A stretch of 64,000 nt of DNA from Emticicia sp965283955 (GCA_965283955.1 CBDIQW010000001.1:1426001-1490000), one strand, 5' to 3'. Positions 32,115 through 41,725 are shown, counted from the first letter of the stretch. The notes: generated from the letters alone by a model not told the origin. A program made the numbers and translations.

Positions 32115-32870
32115 TTAAAGATTTATTCCACCTGATACCTCTATTCTTTGTCCGTTTATCCATTTGGCATCTTCGGTACAAAGAAATGCCACTACACCAC
32201 CAATATCATCGGCATAACCAACTCTACCCAAAGCGGTTTGGCTCGATAAAAAGCCTTTCATTTGTGGATTATTTCTGATAGCCGCACCATTAAAATCAGT
32301 TTCGATAGGGCCAGGTGCTACAATATTTGAGCGAATACCACGATTTCCATACTCTTTTGCTACATATTTAGTAAAATTCTCAACCGCCGACTTTAACGAA
32401 GAATAAACCGAGTAACCTGGAACGCAGAAACGAGTTGTGCCTGATGATAAGAATATAACCCCTCCACCATCATTCATCATCAACAATGATTTTTGGGTTA
32501 AGAAATAAACACCTTTGAAATGAATATTTACAAAATTATCGAAGATTTCTTCGGTCATATTGGCAATTGGCACAGTTGCACCAATACCTGCATTATTAAT
32601 AAGAAAATCAAACGTATTTGTCTGCCATTTTTCTTGTAAAACCGCCGAAACTTGAGCTAAAAAAGCATCAAATGATTTAATATCGGCTACATCAAATTGT
32701 AATGCTACAGCCTTTTGTCCGTTGGCTTCAATGGCTTTCACAACTTCTTCGGCATCTTGTTGGTTAGTGTTATAGGTTAAAATAACATCAATGTTTTTTT
32801 GGGCAAGCGAAATAGCCATGTCTTTTCCGAGCCCACGGCTACCACCTGTTAGTAGTGCAATTTTGTTCAT
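32115..32870 (-). CDS. Short-chain dehydrogenase/reductase
   Basis: The 251-residue protein has the classical SDR layout: NADP-binding TGGSRGLG near the N-terminus, DVAD after strand three, NNAGIG, the catalytic serine in FLSSGTTRF, the YSSLK active-site tyrosine and lysine, and the segment PGPIETDF. The C-terminal end WINGQRIEVSGGINL is typical of FabG-like enzymes. The substrate is unknown. The closest regulator is the AraC gene at 32973, upstream on the same strand. Confidence 0.93.
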   Translation of the reverse strand: MNKIALLTGGSRGLGKDMAISLAQKNIDVILTYNTNQQDAEEVVKAIEANGQKAVALQFDVADIKSFDAFLAQVSAVLQEKWQTNTFDFLINNAGIGATVPIANMTEEIFDNFVNIHFKGVYFLTQKSLLMMNDGGGVIFLSSGTTRFCVPGYSVYSSLKSAVENFTKYVAKEYGNRGIRSNIVAPGPIETDFNGAAIRNNPQMKGFLSSQTALGRVGYADDIGGVVAFLCTEDAKWINGQRIEVSGGINL

Positions 32871-32972
32871 CTGTTTCTTTGTTTAATTTGATGATGCAAA
32901 GTTGAGGATAATTGTTGGTTATGTATTTGCAAAAACGAAAGCATTATTTGCAAAAATCAAATATCAATGTTT

Positions 32973-33878
32973 TTATACCCTAAACTGAGCAGGTGAAAGT
33001 GAAGTCTGTCGTTTGAAGAAATTAGAAAAATGAGCCACTTCTTCAAAACCCAACGAATAGGCAATTTCGGAGATATTCCAGTCGGTTTGTTTTAATAATA
33101 TTTTTGCTTCCTGCGTAATTCTTCCGCCGATGATTTCGGTAGTGGTTTTACCAGTATTTTCTTTCAAAACTTTGTTCAAATGATTGACATGCACCGAAAG
33201 GCGGTCGGCATAATCTTTGGCGGTTCGGAGGTTGAGTTTTTGTTGCGGAGATTCAATCGGAAATTGTCTTTCAAGCAATTCCAAAAACAATGAAGAAACC
33301 CTCGAAGCAGCATTATGCGTTAAATATATGGCCGTTGCGGGTTGAAGTTTCTGCCCGTAATGAATCAATTCTAAAACATAGTTTCGGAGCAAATCATATT
33401 TATAAGCATAGTCAGAAGCTATTTCTCGGTGCATTTTCTTAAAAATAGCCAATAGTTCTTCTACATTTTCGTCAGAAAGTTGAAAAACAGGATAGCCATC
33501 TGGCCGAAAGATTGGCAGTTCGTCGATATTGACTCCACTTTTACTTTTTATCAGAAATTCGGGCGTAAAAACACAAAAGAAACCTTTTTGATTGGTGTCT
33601 TGTGGAACATAATGATACGGAATCTGAGGCGTTGCAAAAAGCAAAGCATTTTGTTCAATATCAATCACTTTATCGGCATATTCGGCTCTATTTTTACCTA
33701 TAATCAGACTAATTTTATAATAAGCTCGCCTATTGTAAAGCATTACGTTTTTTTCACGAAGTCCTCTAATAAAATCATCTATTTCAAAAACATTGAAATG
33801 CCCGATTTCTTTCCGAAACCCCTCTGGAATCGGAACATTGATGCTCGTATAAAATTCTTCGACTGTAATACTGCTCAT
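32973..33878 (-). CDS. AraC-family regulator
   Basis: From the ATG at 33878 the protein has about 301 residues: an N-terminal cupin-like sensing domain (FNVFEIDDFIRGL, YKISLIIGKNRAEYADKVID) and a C-terminal double helix-turn-helix with DYADRLSVHVNHLNKVLKEN and the second motif ISEIAYSLGFEEVAHFSNFF followed by KRQTSLSPAQFRV. A TTG-initiated version would start at 33899. Its position 100 bases upstream of the SDR gene on the same strand suggests a regulator-target pair. Confidence 0.92.
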   Translation of the reverse strand: MSSITVEEFYTSINVPIPEGFRKEIGHFNVFEIDDFIRGLREKNVMLYNRRAYYKISLIIGKNRAEYADKVIDIEQNALLFATPQIPYHYVPQDTNQKGFFCVFTPEFLIKSKSGVNIDELPIFRPDGYPVFQLSDENVEELLAIFKKMHREIASDYAYKYDLLRNYVLELIHYGQKLQPATAIYLTHNAASRVSSLFLELLERQFPIESPQQKLNLRTAKDYADRLSVHVNHLNKVLKENTGKTTTEIIGGRITQEAKILLKQTDWNISEIAYSLGFEEVAHFSNFFKRQTSLSPAQFRV

Positions 33879-33947
33879 ATATTTTATTGTAAAAATCAAA
33901 TATATGAGCTATTAAAGCAAATACAAATTATAAGTAAACTTTTCTAC

Positions 33948-34430
33948 TCAATTCGTGCGAAAGACCCATTCAGGAGCATCGTCAATAACTTGTCTTAGAT
34001 GTAAATTTAGCTGTGCTACGTGGTGCTGTACGTGGCGTAAATTGTATAAAAGTATTTCGTGAATGGAGTAATCCATCGAACCAGAAGAATTTATCCAGCG
34101 AGATTCTAATTGCTGTTCGCTCAAGTTTTCGATTAATTTTTTACATTTTTCTCTACAAAACTGCAAATATTCGAGTAATTCGGGTTTTGTGTAAACTCTT
34201 TCGGGCATTCGGTCTTCAAATTCTGACTCCGTAAAAGGTTTTGGTGGAGAAAAAGTTTGAGGTTCGGTAGAAAGATAATAATCAAGAAAAAACAAGACAT
34301 GAAAAGCCTGATACCAAAATTTCCGTTCGGTGTCCCAATGGTCGTTTGGGCAGAGTAAAATCGAGTCTTCGAGCATATCAATACTCGCTCCCATTTGATT
34401 CCAAAGACTTTGTTTGATGATGTTTAGCAT
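33948..34430 (-). CDS. DinB-like metal-dependent protein
   Basis: A 160-residue four-helix bundle with probable ligands in YQAFHVLFFLDYYLS and RHVQHHVAQLNLHLRQ, the layout of DinB_2-type proteins. The function is unknown. It ends 70 bases before the start of the AraC gene on the same strand. Confidence 0.82.
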   Translation of the reverse strand: MLNIIKQSLWNQMGASIDMLEDSILLCPNDHWDTERKFWYQAFHVLFFLDYYLSTEPQTFSPPKPFTESEFEDRMPERVYTKPELLEYLQFCREKCKKLIENLSEQQLESRWINSSGSMDYSIHEILLYNLRHVQHHVAQLNLHLRQVIDDAPEWVFRTN

Positions 34431-34516
34431 GCCAATAGTTTTCGGCTAAGTTATTGAAACATATTCGGTTAAGCACTCAAGAGCCAAAAGTATTTTCAGA
34501 ACATAACATAAATAAG

Positions 34517-34549
34517 AAAACCTACTTCAGCTGAATCGAAGTAGGTTTT
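34517..34549 (-). terminator. Terminator of the small membrane protein gene
   Basis: AAAACCTACTTC and GAAGTAGGTTTT arms with a nine-base loop. Confidence 0.75.
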
Positions 34550-34574
34550 GCATGATTTCATTTAATTCCAAAAA

Positions 34575-34822
34575 TCAACTTCCAGCAAATGGAGTTCCGA
34601 AGATTCCGACTGCCAATTCAGCCCAAACTAAAAATAATACTATCAATATTCCTAAAATTACCCAAACTCTTGTTCCTACTTTATTAATTTTTCGCATAGC
34701 CAATTCAATTAATCCGCCAGTATCATCATGAGCAGTGCCATCAAGCCAATGATACCTCCTTTTACTATCCATTTACTTTTGTTCCAGGCTGTACTAATTG
34801 TGTTCTGTAATGAATTATCCAT
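34575..34822 (-). CDS. Small two-helix membrane protein, possibly CreD-derived, frameshifted
   Basis: The ATG at 34822 opens MDNSLQNTISTAWNKSKWIV followed by KGGIIGLMALLMMI, which resembles the first membrane helix and preceding segment of CreD-type inner-membrane proteins; this frame stops at 34709. In another frame, open from 34772, the sequence continues GGLIELAMRKINKVGTRVWV, then a second helix ILGILIVLFLVWAELAVGIF and the end GTPFAGS at 34575. An indel between about 34714 and 34730 would join both into a protein of about 81 residues. Alternatively these are two very small genes. The upstream palindrome at 34866-34884 is of a type I associate with CreD promoters. Confidence 0.5.
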
Positions 34823-34865
34823 GATTTTATTATTTATTTCTGATGATTTCTTATTTAATAAAAAG

Positions 34866-34884
34866 TACTTTGTATTTCAAAGTA
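34866..34884. promoter_or_regulatory. TACTTTG-N5-CAAAGTA palindrome
   Basis: TACTTTGTATTTCAAAGTA has 7-bp perfect arms and sits 44 bases before the ATG at 34822. No regulator for it is encoded nearby. Confidence 0.5.
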
Positions 34885-35082
34885 AATAATTTAAAAACAA
34901 ATTTCCAAGAAAAAATACAAGATTTTAGAATCAATCCATAAAATTATCTGAGTGGTATATGCTTTCAATGAAACCGATGAGAGAGATAGGATTGCTTTTT
35001 TTAATAGACGGCAGATTTATTAGGGTAGAAAACAATTCTTTTCATACCCTAATAATTTGGTAAAACATTTTTCTGTAAAGTT

Positions 35083-36096
35083 TTAGAACTGAATAACTAA
35101 CTTTCCGATGGTTGTACCAGATTCTAACTGCGTATGAGCTTTTTTGAGATTATCAGCCGAAAGCCCTATGAGTGTTTGCTTGAGTATTGAAACCAACTCT
35201 CCACTATCAAGCATATCAGCTACTTTATTTAGAATATGGTGCTGCTCAATCATATCTTCGGTTTGGAAAGTTGAGCGGGTGTACATGAATTCCCAAGAAA
35301 AACTCACACTTTTGGTTTTCAATTTATTTAAAACCACAGGTGCAGCACTACCAGTGATAGAAGCGATATGTCCTTGTGGTTTGATGAGGTCGGCCATGCT
35401 ATCCCAATAAGCGTTGGTATCTACGAAATCAACAATAAAATCAACGTATTGAAAACCCGCATTACGCACTTCATTGACTAAATCTCGGTGGTTAACTACC
35501 AAATCTGCACCCAATTGCTTACACCATTCAATGGTTTCGGGTCTTGAGGCCGTTGCGATAACTTTCAAACCTAAAAGTTTTTTGGCTAATTGAATCGCTA
35601 TCGAACCAACACCTCCAGCACCACCAATGATTAAAAGTGTTTTGCCTTTATCTTTTTCAGCACTGAGCCTCATTCTATCAAAGAATATTTCCCAAGCTGT
35701 TAGAGCTGTTAACGGAATTGCAGCCGCATCGGCAATGCTCAAAGTTTTAGGCTTTTTGCCTACAATTCTTTCATCAATTACTTGATATTCAGCGTTTGAG
35801 CCTTGTTTTGTAATATCTCCGGCATAATAAACTTCATCACCTACTTTGAAGAGCGAAACGCTTTCTCCTACGGCTTCTACTACTCCAACGGCATCCCAAC
35901 CAATGATTTTTGGGTTTTCTAAAACAGTATCTTTTGCAGAGTTTTGTCTGATTTTAAAATCAACTGGATTGACCGAAATTGCACTGATTTTTACTAATAA
36001 TTCATGCCCAACTGGCACTGGCTTGGCAGTTTCAAAATCAATGAAACTATTTTCTTCTGAGATTGGTAATGAGGTTTTAAATCCTACGGCTTTCAT
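35083..36096 (-). CDS. Zinc-type alcohol dehydrogenase/quinone oxidoreductase family protein
   Basis: The 337-residue medium-chain dehydrogenase has the GroES-like half with AISVNPVDFKIRQ and IIGWDAVGVVEAVGESVSLF, then the nucleotide-binding motif LLIIGGAGGVGSIAIQLAKK, and ends GKLVIQF. It lacks the cysteine cluster of zinc enzymes, so it is expected to be a zinc-free NADPH quinone reductase-like protein. It is a single-gene unit. The reading frame is intact. Confidence 0.92.
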   Translation of the reverse strand: MKAVGFKTSLPISEENSFIDFETAKPVPVGHELLVKISAISVNPVDFKIRQNSAKDTVLENPKIIGWDAVGVVEAVGESVSLFKVGDEVYYAGDITKQGSNAEYQVIDERIVGKKPKTLSIADAAAIPLTALTAWEIFFDRMRLSAEKDKGKTLLIIGGAGGVGSIAIQLAKKLLGLKVIATASRPETIEWCKQLGADLVVNHRDLVNEVRNAGFQYVDFIVDFVDTNAYWDSMADLIKPQGHIASITGSAAPVVLNKLKTKSVSFSWEFMYTRSTFQTEDMIEQHHILNKVADMLDSGELVSILKQTLIGLSADNLKKAHTQLESGTTIGKLVIQF

Positions 36097-36292
36097 TTTT
36101 TATATGGTTTATGATTTTTGTGGTAGCCAGCAACGACTACCACAACAGTTTTAACAACGTCTTTTTACAATTCTTTGTTCACTTACTTCTAAAGGACTTT
36201 TTACCTTACAAAATCATTGTAGATAAATTATTTTTATGCTCTAAATCCTAACTTCCCTGTTCGTAAACATCATATATCTCGATATACACTCA

Positions 36293-37459
36293 TCACCAAT
36301 CAAACTTCAACAGCGAAACGCCTTGACGAGGTAATTTGAAATTCAGTTTTAAATTACCATTATTGGTTTTTATGTATGTGGGCGAAGTCAGCAATGCCAA
36401 TTGTCCTGCTTTTTCTAAAGTGTTAATTTGCTCGGCCGTTGGATTTTCGGGTGAACCCATTTTCTTCCAAATTTCGTACGAGTTGCTATTTTCGTTGTCT
36501 ATTCTATAATGTTTAAAATTAACTTGTTGAGCAGGAAAACCTTTTAAATCAACTTCAATGGTGGCATCTTCAGCTTTTACGTCGTCATCATGATAATGCC
36601 AAACCATTACGGCCGCCGAGCGTTGATCTTTGCTGGCGAGGGCATCAATATCGGCTTTTTTGCGTACGCTCGAATCTCGTACCATCGTAAAAGTATAATT
36701 CTGATTGCCTTTTACCTCTACCCTATTGCCCGACATCATGCCGTACATTCTGAAAACATTTAGTACGGGTTTATCAATACCATTAGTGGCCAAATCTCGG
36801 AAACCATAAAAATACGGTTGATTCTCAAACTCAAACGACCAACTTACTGCTCCCAACAAATTGGCTTTGAAATAATCGGCCAAAGCATATTTTCGGGCAA
36901 ACGAAGCGGCCGTATAACTCGAATACATCGTGCCGTTTCGATACGCATTTGATGGATTTGTTTTCATGCCACAAGCCGCACAACCTTCGGGGTCAGACTC
37001 GCCAATGATGATTGGTAATTTCTTGAATTTCGCATAGGAAGTAACAATTCGGAAACCCTCCGAAATATCTCGCAGTTGCGTTCCTACATTCATCTGTACG
37101 TGTCCGTCTACAACTTTCGGAGCTCCTTTGGCATGAAAAGTGATAAAATCGAGTGGCGAACCTACTTTACCCGTTACGTAATTAGTGCCTGATTCACAAT
37201 GCGTTAGAAAGGTTTTCAAGAAGTCGGCGGCTTTATTCCAGCTTGGGCCAGTGGTTTCTGGACCACCCATTCGGATGGTTGGCAAAGCACGTTTGGCAGC
37301 ATCAGCCGTATAATCGTAGAGTTTACAATATTCCTCTACCGTTCCGCTCCAATAGCCAATGTTTGGTTCGTTCCAAAGTTCCCAGTACCATGACTCTACC
37401 TCGGCTTTGCCGTATCGCTCGACCGAATGTTTTACCCAGGCATAAACCAAATCTACCAT
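36293..37459 (-). CDS. GH39-like glycosidase, 3' part of a frameshifted gene
   Basis: The frame supplies most of a clan GH-A TIM barrel: the acid/base glutamate in SWYWELWNEPNIGYW and the likely nucleophile in KLPIIIGESDPEGCAACG. It then has a C-terminal beta domain with SAAVMVWHYHDDDV and LNFKLPRQGVSLLKFDW. The order of motifs resembles xylosidase/iduronidase enzymes. The start is artificial: sense reading continues upstream into 37453-37977 through a missing G at about 37456, where TGGTAG should read TGGGTAG. Confidence 0.85.
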   Translation of the reverse strand: MVDLVYAWVKHSVERYGKAEVESWYWELWNEPNIGYWSGTVEEYCKLYDYTADAAKRALPTIRMGGPETTGPSWNKAADFLKTFLTHCESGTNYVTGKVGSPLDFITFHAKGAPKVVDGHVQMNVGTQLRDISEGFRIVTSYAKFKKLPIIIGESDPEGCAACGMKTNPSNAYRNGTMYSSYTAASFARKYALADYFKANLLGAVSWSFEFENQPYFYGFRDLATNGIDKPVLNVFRMYGMMSGNRVEVKGNQNYTFTMVRDSSVRKKADIDALASKDQRSAAVMVWHYHDDDVKAEDATIEVDLKGFPAQQVNFKHYRIDNENSNSYEIWKKMGSPENPTAEQINTLEKAGQLALLTSPTYIKTNNGNLKLNFKLPRQGVSLLKFDW

Positions 37460-37977
37460 TTTTTATAGTCTTTCGGTGGATAAGTCCAACCTTTAAAGAT
37501 TTCGGTATAATTCATTCCTGGTTGCCAATTATGCTCATAAGGCTGTGGCTTGGTAGAAAGTGCTTCGGGCATGAAGCTAAATTGTGCCATTGGTTTGATG
37601 CCTCTTTGGTGATACGTATCAAAAATTTTATTGACAAGCGTCCAATCATAAATTGGTTTGCCGTTAGCATCTTCGGTATATACATTCGTCGAACCCCACT
37701 TCATTGAAAGCGTATCGTGTCCCGAAGTAAGCATATTGTGAACTCTAAAATACACAGGAACTGGACTCAACTGGCTCAATTCGGTGAGTAGTTTTCTGCC
37801 ATCTTTCATGTAGGCGTAGTTGGGTTCGTCGGCTCCGAACCACGCCCACATCGTTGACATATCGCCAACCTTTTTGTTTAAATCTATTTGTATGATTGTT
37901 TTTTCGGGTGTGGAAGTTTGTGCAAAGCCGAGCCTATAGAAGGCCATCAATGCAATAAGCAAGTACGATTTTTTCAT
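37453..37977 (-). CDS. GH39-like glycosidase, 5' part with signal peptide
   Basis: A 174-residue frame with signal peptide LLIALMAFYRLGFAQTSTP, then strand one of the barrel (DMSTMWAWFGADEPNYAYMK), VPVYFRVHNMLTSGHDTLSM and HQRGIKPMAQFSFMPEAL, ending YPPKDYKKW before the premature stop. Restoring one G gives KKWVDLVYAWVKHSVERYGK and joins it to the 3' piece to give about 560 residues. The enzyme would act on glycans in the periplasm or at the surface. Confidence 0.82.
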   Translation of the reverse strand: MKKSYLLIALMAFYRLGFAQTSTPEKTIIQIDLNKKVGDMSTMWAWFGADEPNYAYMKDGRKLLTELSQLSPVPVYFRVHNMLTSGHDTLSMKWGSTNVYTEDANGKPIYDWTLVNKIFDTYHQRGIKPMAQFSFMPEALSTKPQPYEHNWQPGMNYTEIFKGWTYPPKDYKKW

Positions 37978-38139
37978 TGGAAATATAAGGTTGAATAGAG
38001 TTTCAACAAAGATAATCAGAAATCATTTCTTTGTTTACGAAGGCTCACGAATAAAAAGTCGAGTATTGAATTTATCAAATTATTAAACCTTTTGCCAGCG
38101 AAAAAGTCTAATTTCACAACACATTCCCAAAGAAAAACT

Positions 38140-39063
38140 ATGAAAAAAACCTTCCTCGCACTCATTTGTTTCTCATTCACGGTTTTTAGTTGCGAACGAC
38201 TCAAAGAAAAAATCTCACTCATCAAAGAATTTCGAGTCAATGGTACAATGACCGTTGATGGGCTGAGCCGCACTTATCTGCTCAACCTTCCACCCAATTA
38301 TAATGAAGCAACTGATTTTGCATTGGTAATTGGCCTACATGGCGGAGCTGGCAGTGCCACTCAAATGGAGAAAAACTATTTTTTGACCGAAAAGGCTAAT
38401 AAAGAAAACTTTGCCATAGTTTATGCCGAAGGCGTGCAAAGTGACGGGATACTAAGAGCCAGAACTTGGAATGCAGGCTCTTGCTGCGATTATGCCGTAG
38501 AAAAAAACATTGATGACGTAAAATTTATCAGTCTGCTGATTGATGAACTTTTGAAGAATTATCCAAAGCTAAGCCGCAAGAAAGTGTATGTAACTGGGAT
38601 GTCGAACGGAGCGATGATGTCTTATCGCTTAGCGTGCGAACTTTCCAATAAAATTGCGGCTATTGCACCAGTAGCAGGTTCGATGGTTACTACTCAACCG
38701 TGTGTTTCGTCAAGACCAGTACCTGTTTTGCACATCCATTCGGTTTTAGATACAAAAGTGCCGTATAATGGAGGAAGAAGCACTTTTGGCTTCACAATCC
38801 CACCCATTGAGCAAGGAATTAATACTTGGTTGAAGAATAATTCTTGTAATACTACAACCAAAACTGTGCAGAATTTCGAGAAATATAGCATCACACGCTG
38901 GGCAAATTGCACCAATAGTTCGGTAGAAATTTATTTGACTAAAGATGGTGGACATTCGTGGCCAAGTGGTGAAAAAGTAAGAGCGGAAGCAGATGAAATC
39001 TCGACCGCCATCAATGCCAACGATGTTATTTGGGATTTTTTCAAGAAATATCAGTTACCATGA
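38140..39063 (+). CDS. PHB-depolymerase/LpqC-family esterase lipoprotein
   Basis: From the ATG at 38140, which directly precedes a signal peptide (KKTFLALICFSFTVFSC, with lipobox VFSC), the protein has 307 residues. Catalytic features are FALVIGLHGGAGSATQMEKN (oxyanion region), VYVTGMSNGAMMSYRLACEL (nucleophile), HSVLDTKVPYNGG (aspartate) and KDGGHSWPSGE (histidine). Conserved cysteines in NAGSCCDYAVEKN are typical of feruloyl or acetyl-xylan esterases. It is likely an outer-membrane-anchored esterase. The next gene follows after 72 bases on the same strand. Confidence 0.9.
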   Translation: MKKTFLALICFSFTVFSCERLKEKISLIKEFRVNGTMTVDGLSRTYLLNLPPNYNEATDFALVIGLHGGAGSATQMEKNYFLTEKANKENFAIVYAEGVQSDGILRARTWNAGSCCDYAVEKNIDDVKFISLLIDELLKNYPKLSRKKVYVTGMSNGAMMSYRLACELSNKIAAIAPVAGSMVTTQPCVSSRPVPVLHIHSVLDTKVPYNGGRSTFGFTIPPIEQGINTWLKNNSCNTTTKTVQNFEKYSITRWANCTNSSVEIYLTKDGGHSWPSGEKVRAEADEISTAINANDVIWDFFKKYQLP

Positions 39064-39135
39064 AACTTGTAAGAATAGACTGATTATGAAGATAAAACCT
39101 TATCTTGCTTGCTCTTTTCAACCTCAATTAAAACA

Positions 39136-39942
39136 ATGAAACGCTTAAAAAAACTTAATAGCTTTGGTGTGATTCTCGTACTGCTTTTTTCTTCTTGTGG
39201 ATTTGCACAAAGTTTCAAATACTACGAAGCACCCGATAAAATCCGAATCGCTTATACAGATTCTGGTTCGGGAAAAGCTGTGGTTTTGCTACACGGATTT
39301 ATCAATACTGGGGCAAATTGGCGAAAAACGGCTTTGTATAAAGATTTAGTCAGAAATGGCTATCGAGTAATTGTGCCTGATTTACGAGGAAATGGCCGTT
39401 CGGATAAACCTCATGAAGATAAATTTTACGCAAACGACATCGAAACTGTAGATGTGGCAGGCATCATTTCAGACCTAAAAATCAAGACTTATGCGGTTGT
39501 GGGTTATTCTCGTGGGGCGATTGTTGCAGCCAAATTGCTGACAAAAGATAAGCGTATATCCCTGGTAGTTTTGGGCGGAATGGGACAACATTTTACGAAC
39601 TCTAATTGGGATAGAAGGCTGATGTTTGCTGAAGCCTTTAGCGGAAAAGCACACCTCCACCCAATTGCCCAAGGTGCGGTAAAATACGCTAAATCTATCA
39701 ATGCCGATACTTTGGCTTTGGGTTATTTACAAAAATTCCAGCCTGTAACTACGCCTGCTGAACTGATGAAATTCAAGAAACCAGTACTGATTATTGCAGG
39801 AAACGAAGACAAAGACAATGGCGACCCCGAAGTTTTGCAAACCTATTTTAAGAAGGCTACACTAAAAATTGTTAAGGGAAATCATAACGGCACATACAAT
39901 ACCGAAGAGTTTTCGGAGGGAGTTCGGGAATTTTTGAAGTAA
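39136..39942 (+). CDS. Secreted alpha/beta hydrolase
   Basis: The ATG at 39136 gives 268 residues with a signal peptide ending near SSCGFAQ. Catalytic residues are visible in VVLLHGFINTGANWRKTALY (oxyanion), the nucleophile elbow in AVVGYSRGAIVAAKLL, an aspartate in LIIAGNEDKDNGDPEVL, and a histidine in IVKGNHNGTYN. It is the second of two esterases in tandem. The substrate is not evident; relatives include haloperoxidase- and lipase-like enzymes. Confidence 0.87.
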   Translation: MKRLKKLNSFGVILVLLFSSCGFAQSFKYYEAPDKIRIAYTDSGSGKAVVLLHGFINTGANWRKTALYKDLVRNGYRVIVPDLRGNGRSDKPHEDKFYANDIETVDVAGIISDLKIKTYAVVGYSRGAIVAAKLLTKDKRISLVVLGGMGQHFTNSNWDRRLMFAEAFSGKAHLHPIAQGAVKYAKSINADTLALGYLQKFQPVTTPAELMKFKKPVLIIAGNEDKDNGDPEVLQTYFKKATLKIVKGNHNGTYNTEEFSEGVREFLK

Positions 39943-40004
39943 AAAAATTGGACTGACATAGGGTTGTCAGTGAACAGGCTTTTCTTTGAAGAAAAAACAA
40001 GGTT

Positions 40005-40418
40005 ATGAAAATACATACGACCAACTACGAAAACGCTTTTATTGCCATAGCCGACGACTGCCCAGTAAGTACGGGTGAAGTACCACCAATGAAAGGCGAT
40101 AAGAAATCAATAGCCAATATTCAGTTTGAAATTTTGAAGAAAAACCCCTACAAATACACTTCCGATGATGTATTGTTTCAGGTTTTTGCCGAAAAAAATG
40201 ATTTGACGGAAGCTGAATTAGCCGAAGCTCGTGCGGCTTATTTCTCGAAAGGACAGGCATGCTTTCGAGCATCGCCACTTACGAAGCGTTACGGCTGGGG
40301 CGTGCATCATAACGAAGAAGGAAAGATTGCTATTTATGGTTGCGAAAGTTCTGAATATGAGCAGTTTATGAACAATGATACAATAAAAGTTTATAAGGCA
40401 ATGCGGTCGAGTAAATGA
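40005..40418 (+). CDS. DUF6157 family protein
   Basis: The 137-residue protein starts MKIHTTNYENAFIAIADDCP and continues with GEVPPMKGDKKSIANIQFEI, GKGQACFRASPLTKRYGWGV-type motifs (here SKGQACFRASPLTKRYGWGV) and IAIYGCESSEYEQF. These match a conserved family of unknown function. It is cytoplasmic, with no signal peptide. It ends at a bidirectional terminator shared with the DoxX-like gene. Confidence 0.85.
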   Translation: MKIHTTNYENAFIAIADDCPVSTGEVPPMKGDKKSIANIQFEILKKNPYKYTSDDVLFQVFAEKNDLTEAELAEARAAYFSKGQACFRASPLTKRYGWGVHHNEEGKIAIYGCESSEYEQFMNNDTIKVYKAMRSSK

Positions 40419-40455
40419 GTAAATTCTACCAAATAATATTTTGGTAGAATTTACT
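40419..40455. terminator. Bidirectional terminator
   Basis: GTAAATTCTACCAAA pairs with TTTGGTAGAATTTAC; it lies between converging genes and overlaps the stop codon of the DoxX-like gene. Confidence 0.82.
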
Positions 40456-41725
40456 TATTAAATGGTACTTCATTCACCCAATGAAAACCACGAGTATTAA
40501 GCAAAAATTTTCTGGGTTTCATTTTCTTCATCGTTACTCGTATAGAATCGTTTTTAATTTTTCCTTTCATAAATAAAGTTTCTGAATCTGGCTGTGTGTA
40601 GGCAAAGACATACTGAGTCGTGTCGGTTATGGAAGCTGCGTAATCGTTCATCCGAATAATATGCTTCGTAGAATCGAGTGTAAAATTGACTCGTTTACGC
40701 AGGCCATCTTCATTGGTTACATAAATCATATCATACGCTCCTCGACGGTCGATAAATACTTCTTGCAAACGCAAGGTATCAGTTTCTGAAACGGCATTGT
40801 TTCGCTCGAATTTTTCTACGTTATAAGGCCCGTAAATAGCCGACTTTGGGGCAGAAATAGGTGCTGCTGCTTGCCAATTACTGTACAATTGAGCAACAAA
40901 AGCAGTACCAATAAAGAGTAGTTTTAGCACGATTCGGCCTATGCTAAACCATTTTTTATCTGCAAAAACTTTTATTTCTTGAGCGGCTTGTGTTGGCTCA
41001 TTCAATACAAAAAATTGCCAAAGACGTCTGGCATCAGCCGAAAGCAAATAGATACCTATGAGCATCAACCAAAACGAAAAAATCTTGACGGGTACATCAA
41101 AAAATAAATTCATCATGAATACATTGAGCATCACACCCGCACTCAGCAATGCACCGAGTGTAGTGGTTCGACGAAAAATTAGTAATAAACCTGCTACAAC
41201 TTCCATCAGTCCACCAAAAAGCTGATATCCCTTTGAGTAAGCCATGAATGTCCATAAAAGCCCCATCGGACTCATTTCGCCGAGGCGTTCATAGAGGCGA
41301 TAAGTGGTAATTGTGCCAAATTGTAATGGAAAAACTTTTACCAAACCATACGAAAGCATGGTTGCAGCCAGATAATAACGTAGATAGATTCTGAGCCAAT
41401 AAGCCAATTTTTCGTGGTTTGGTCGGTTGCGGGCAGCTATCAGCCAAACGATACTTCCGAACGATCCAATGATGAGAATAGCAAGTTGTTGGAGCCAATT
41501 AAAAGTAGTATCGCCGCTACCATTTGGGCGAACGGTTATTTCGTTTACTCCTAAAACAATATTTCCTAACAGATTAATGATTGGAGTCCACAATTTTTCA
41601 ATTAGATTATAAATTAAGTCTCCGATGAAATCTAAAGGAAATGGGAAGATATTTAGACCAAAGTATAAAAAGCAAAAATAAAAAATCAGTTTGTGAACAA
41701 CTGACCATTTAGCCGTATTTGCCAT
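40451..41725 (-). CDS. DoxX-like membrane protein with periplasmic C-terminal domain
   Basis: The ATG at 41725 (MANTAKWSVVHKLIFYFCFL) gives 424 residues; an upstream start at 41800 would add a basic tail that interrupts the hydrophobic start. Six or seven membrane helices occupy the first two thirds, with the DoxX-type segment RYYLAATMLSYGLVKVFPLQ and FGGLMEVVAGLLLIFRRTTT. After a final helix (IVLKLLFIGTAFVAQLYSNW) a soluble domain of about 130 residues contains FERNNAVSETDTLRLQEVFI and ends RKFLLNTRGFHWVNEVPFNK. The function is unknown; the family occurs widely in Bacteroidetes. Confidence 0.85.
   Translation of the reverse strand: MANTAKWSVVHKLIFYFCFLYFGLNIFPFPLDFIGDLIYNLIEKLWTPIINLLGNIVLGVNEITVRPNGSGDTTFNWLQQLAILIIGSFGSIVWLIAARNRPNHEKLAYWLRIYLRYYLAATMLSYGLVKVFPLQFGTITTYRLYERLGEMSPMGLLWTFMAYSKGYQLFGGLMEVVAGLLLIFRRTTTLGALLSAGVMLNVFMMNLFFDVPVKIFSFWLMLIGIYLLSADARRLWQFFVLNEPTQAAQEIKVFADKKWFSIGRIVLKLLFIGTAFVAQLYSNWQAAAPISAPKSAIYGPYNVEKFERNNAVSETDTLRLQEVFIDRRGAYDMIYVTNEDGLRKRVNFTLDSTKHIIRMNDYAASITDTTQYVFAYTQPDSETLFMKGKIKNDSIRVTMKKMKPRKFLLNTRGFHWVNEVPFNK

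Noticed and set aside
33480..33998. 172-codon plus-strand frame across the AraC gene
   Set aside because: Shadow of a well-supported AraC protein; the translation is rich in Phe, Ile and Lys without domain features.
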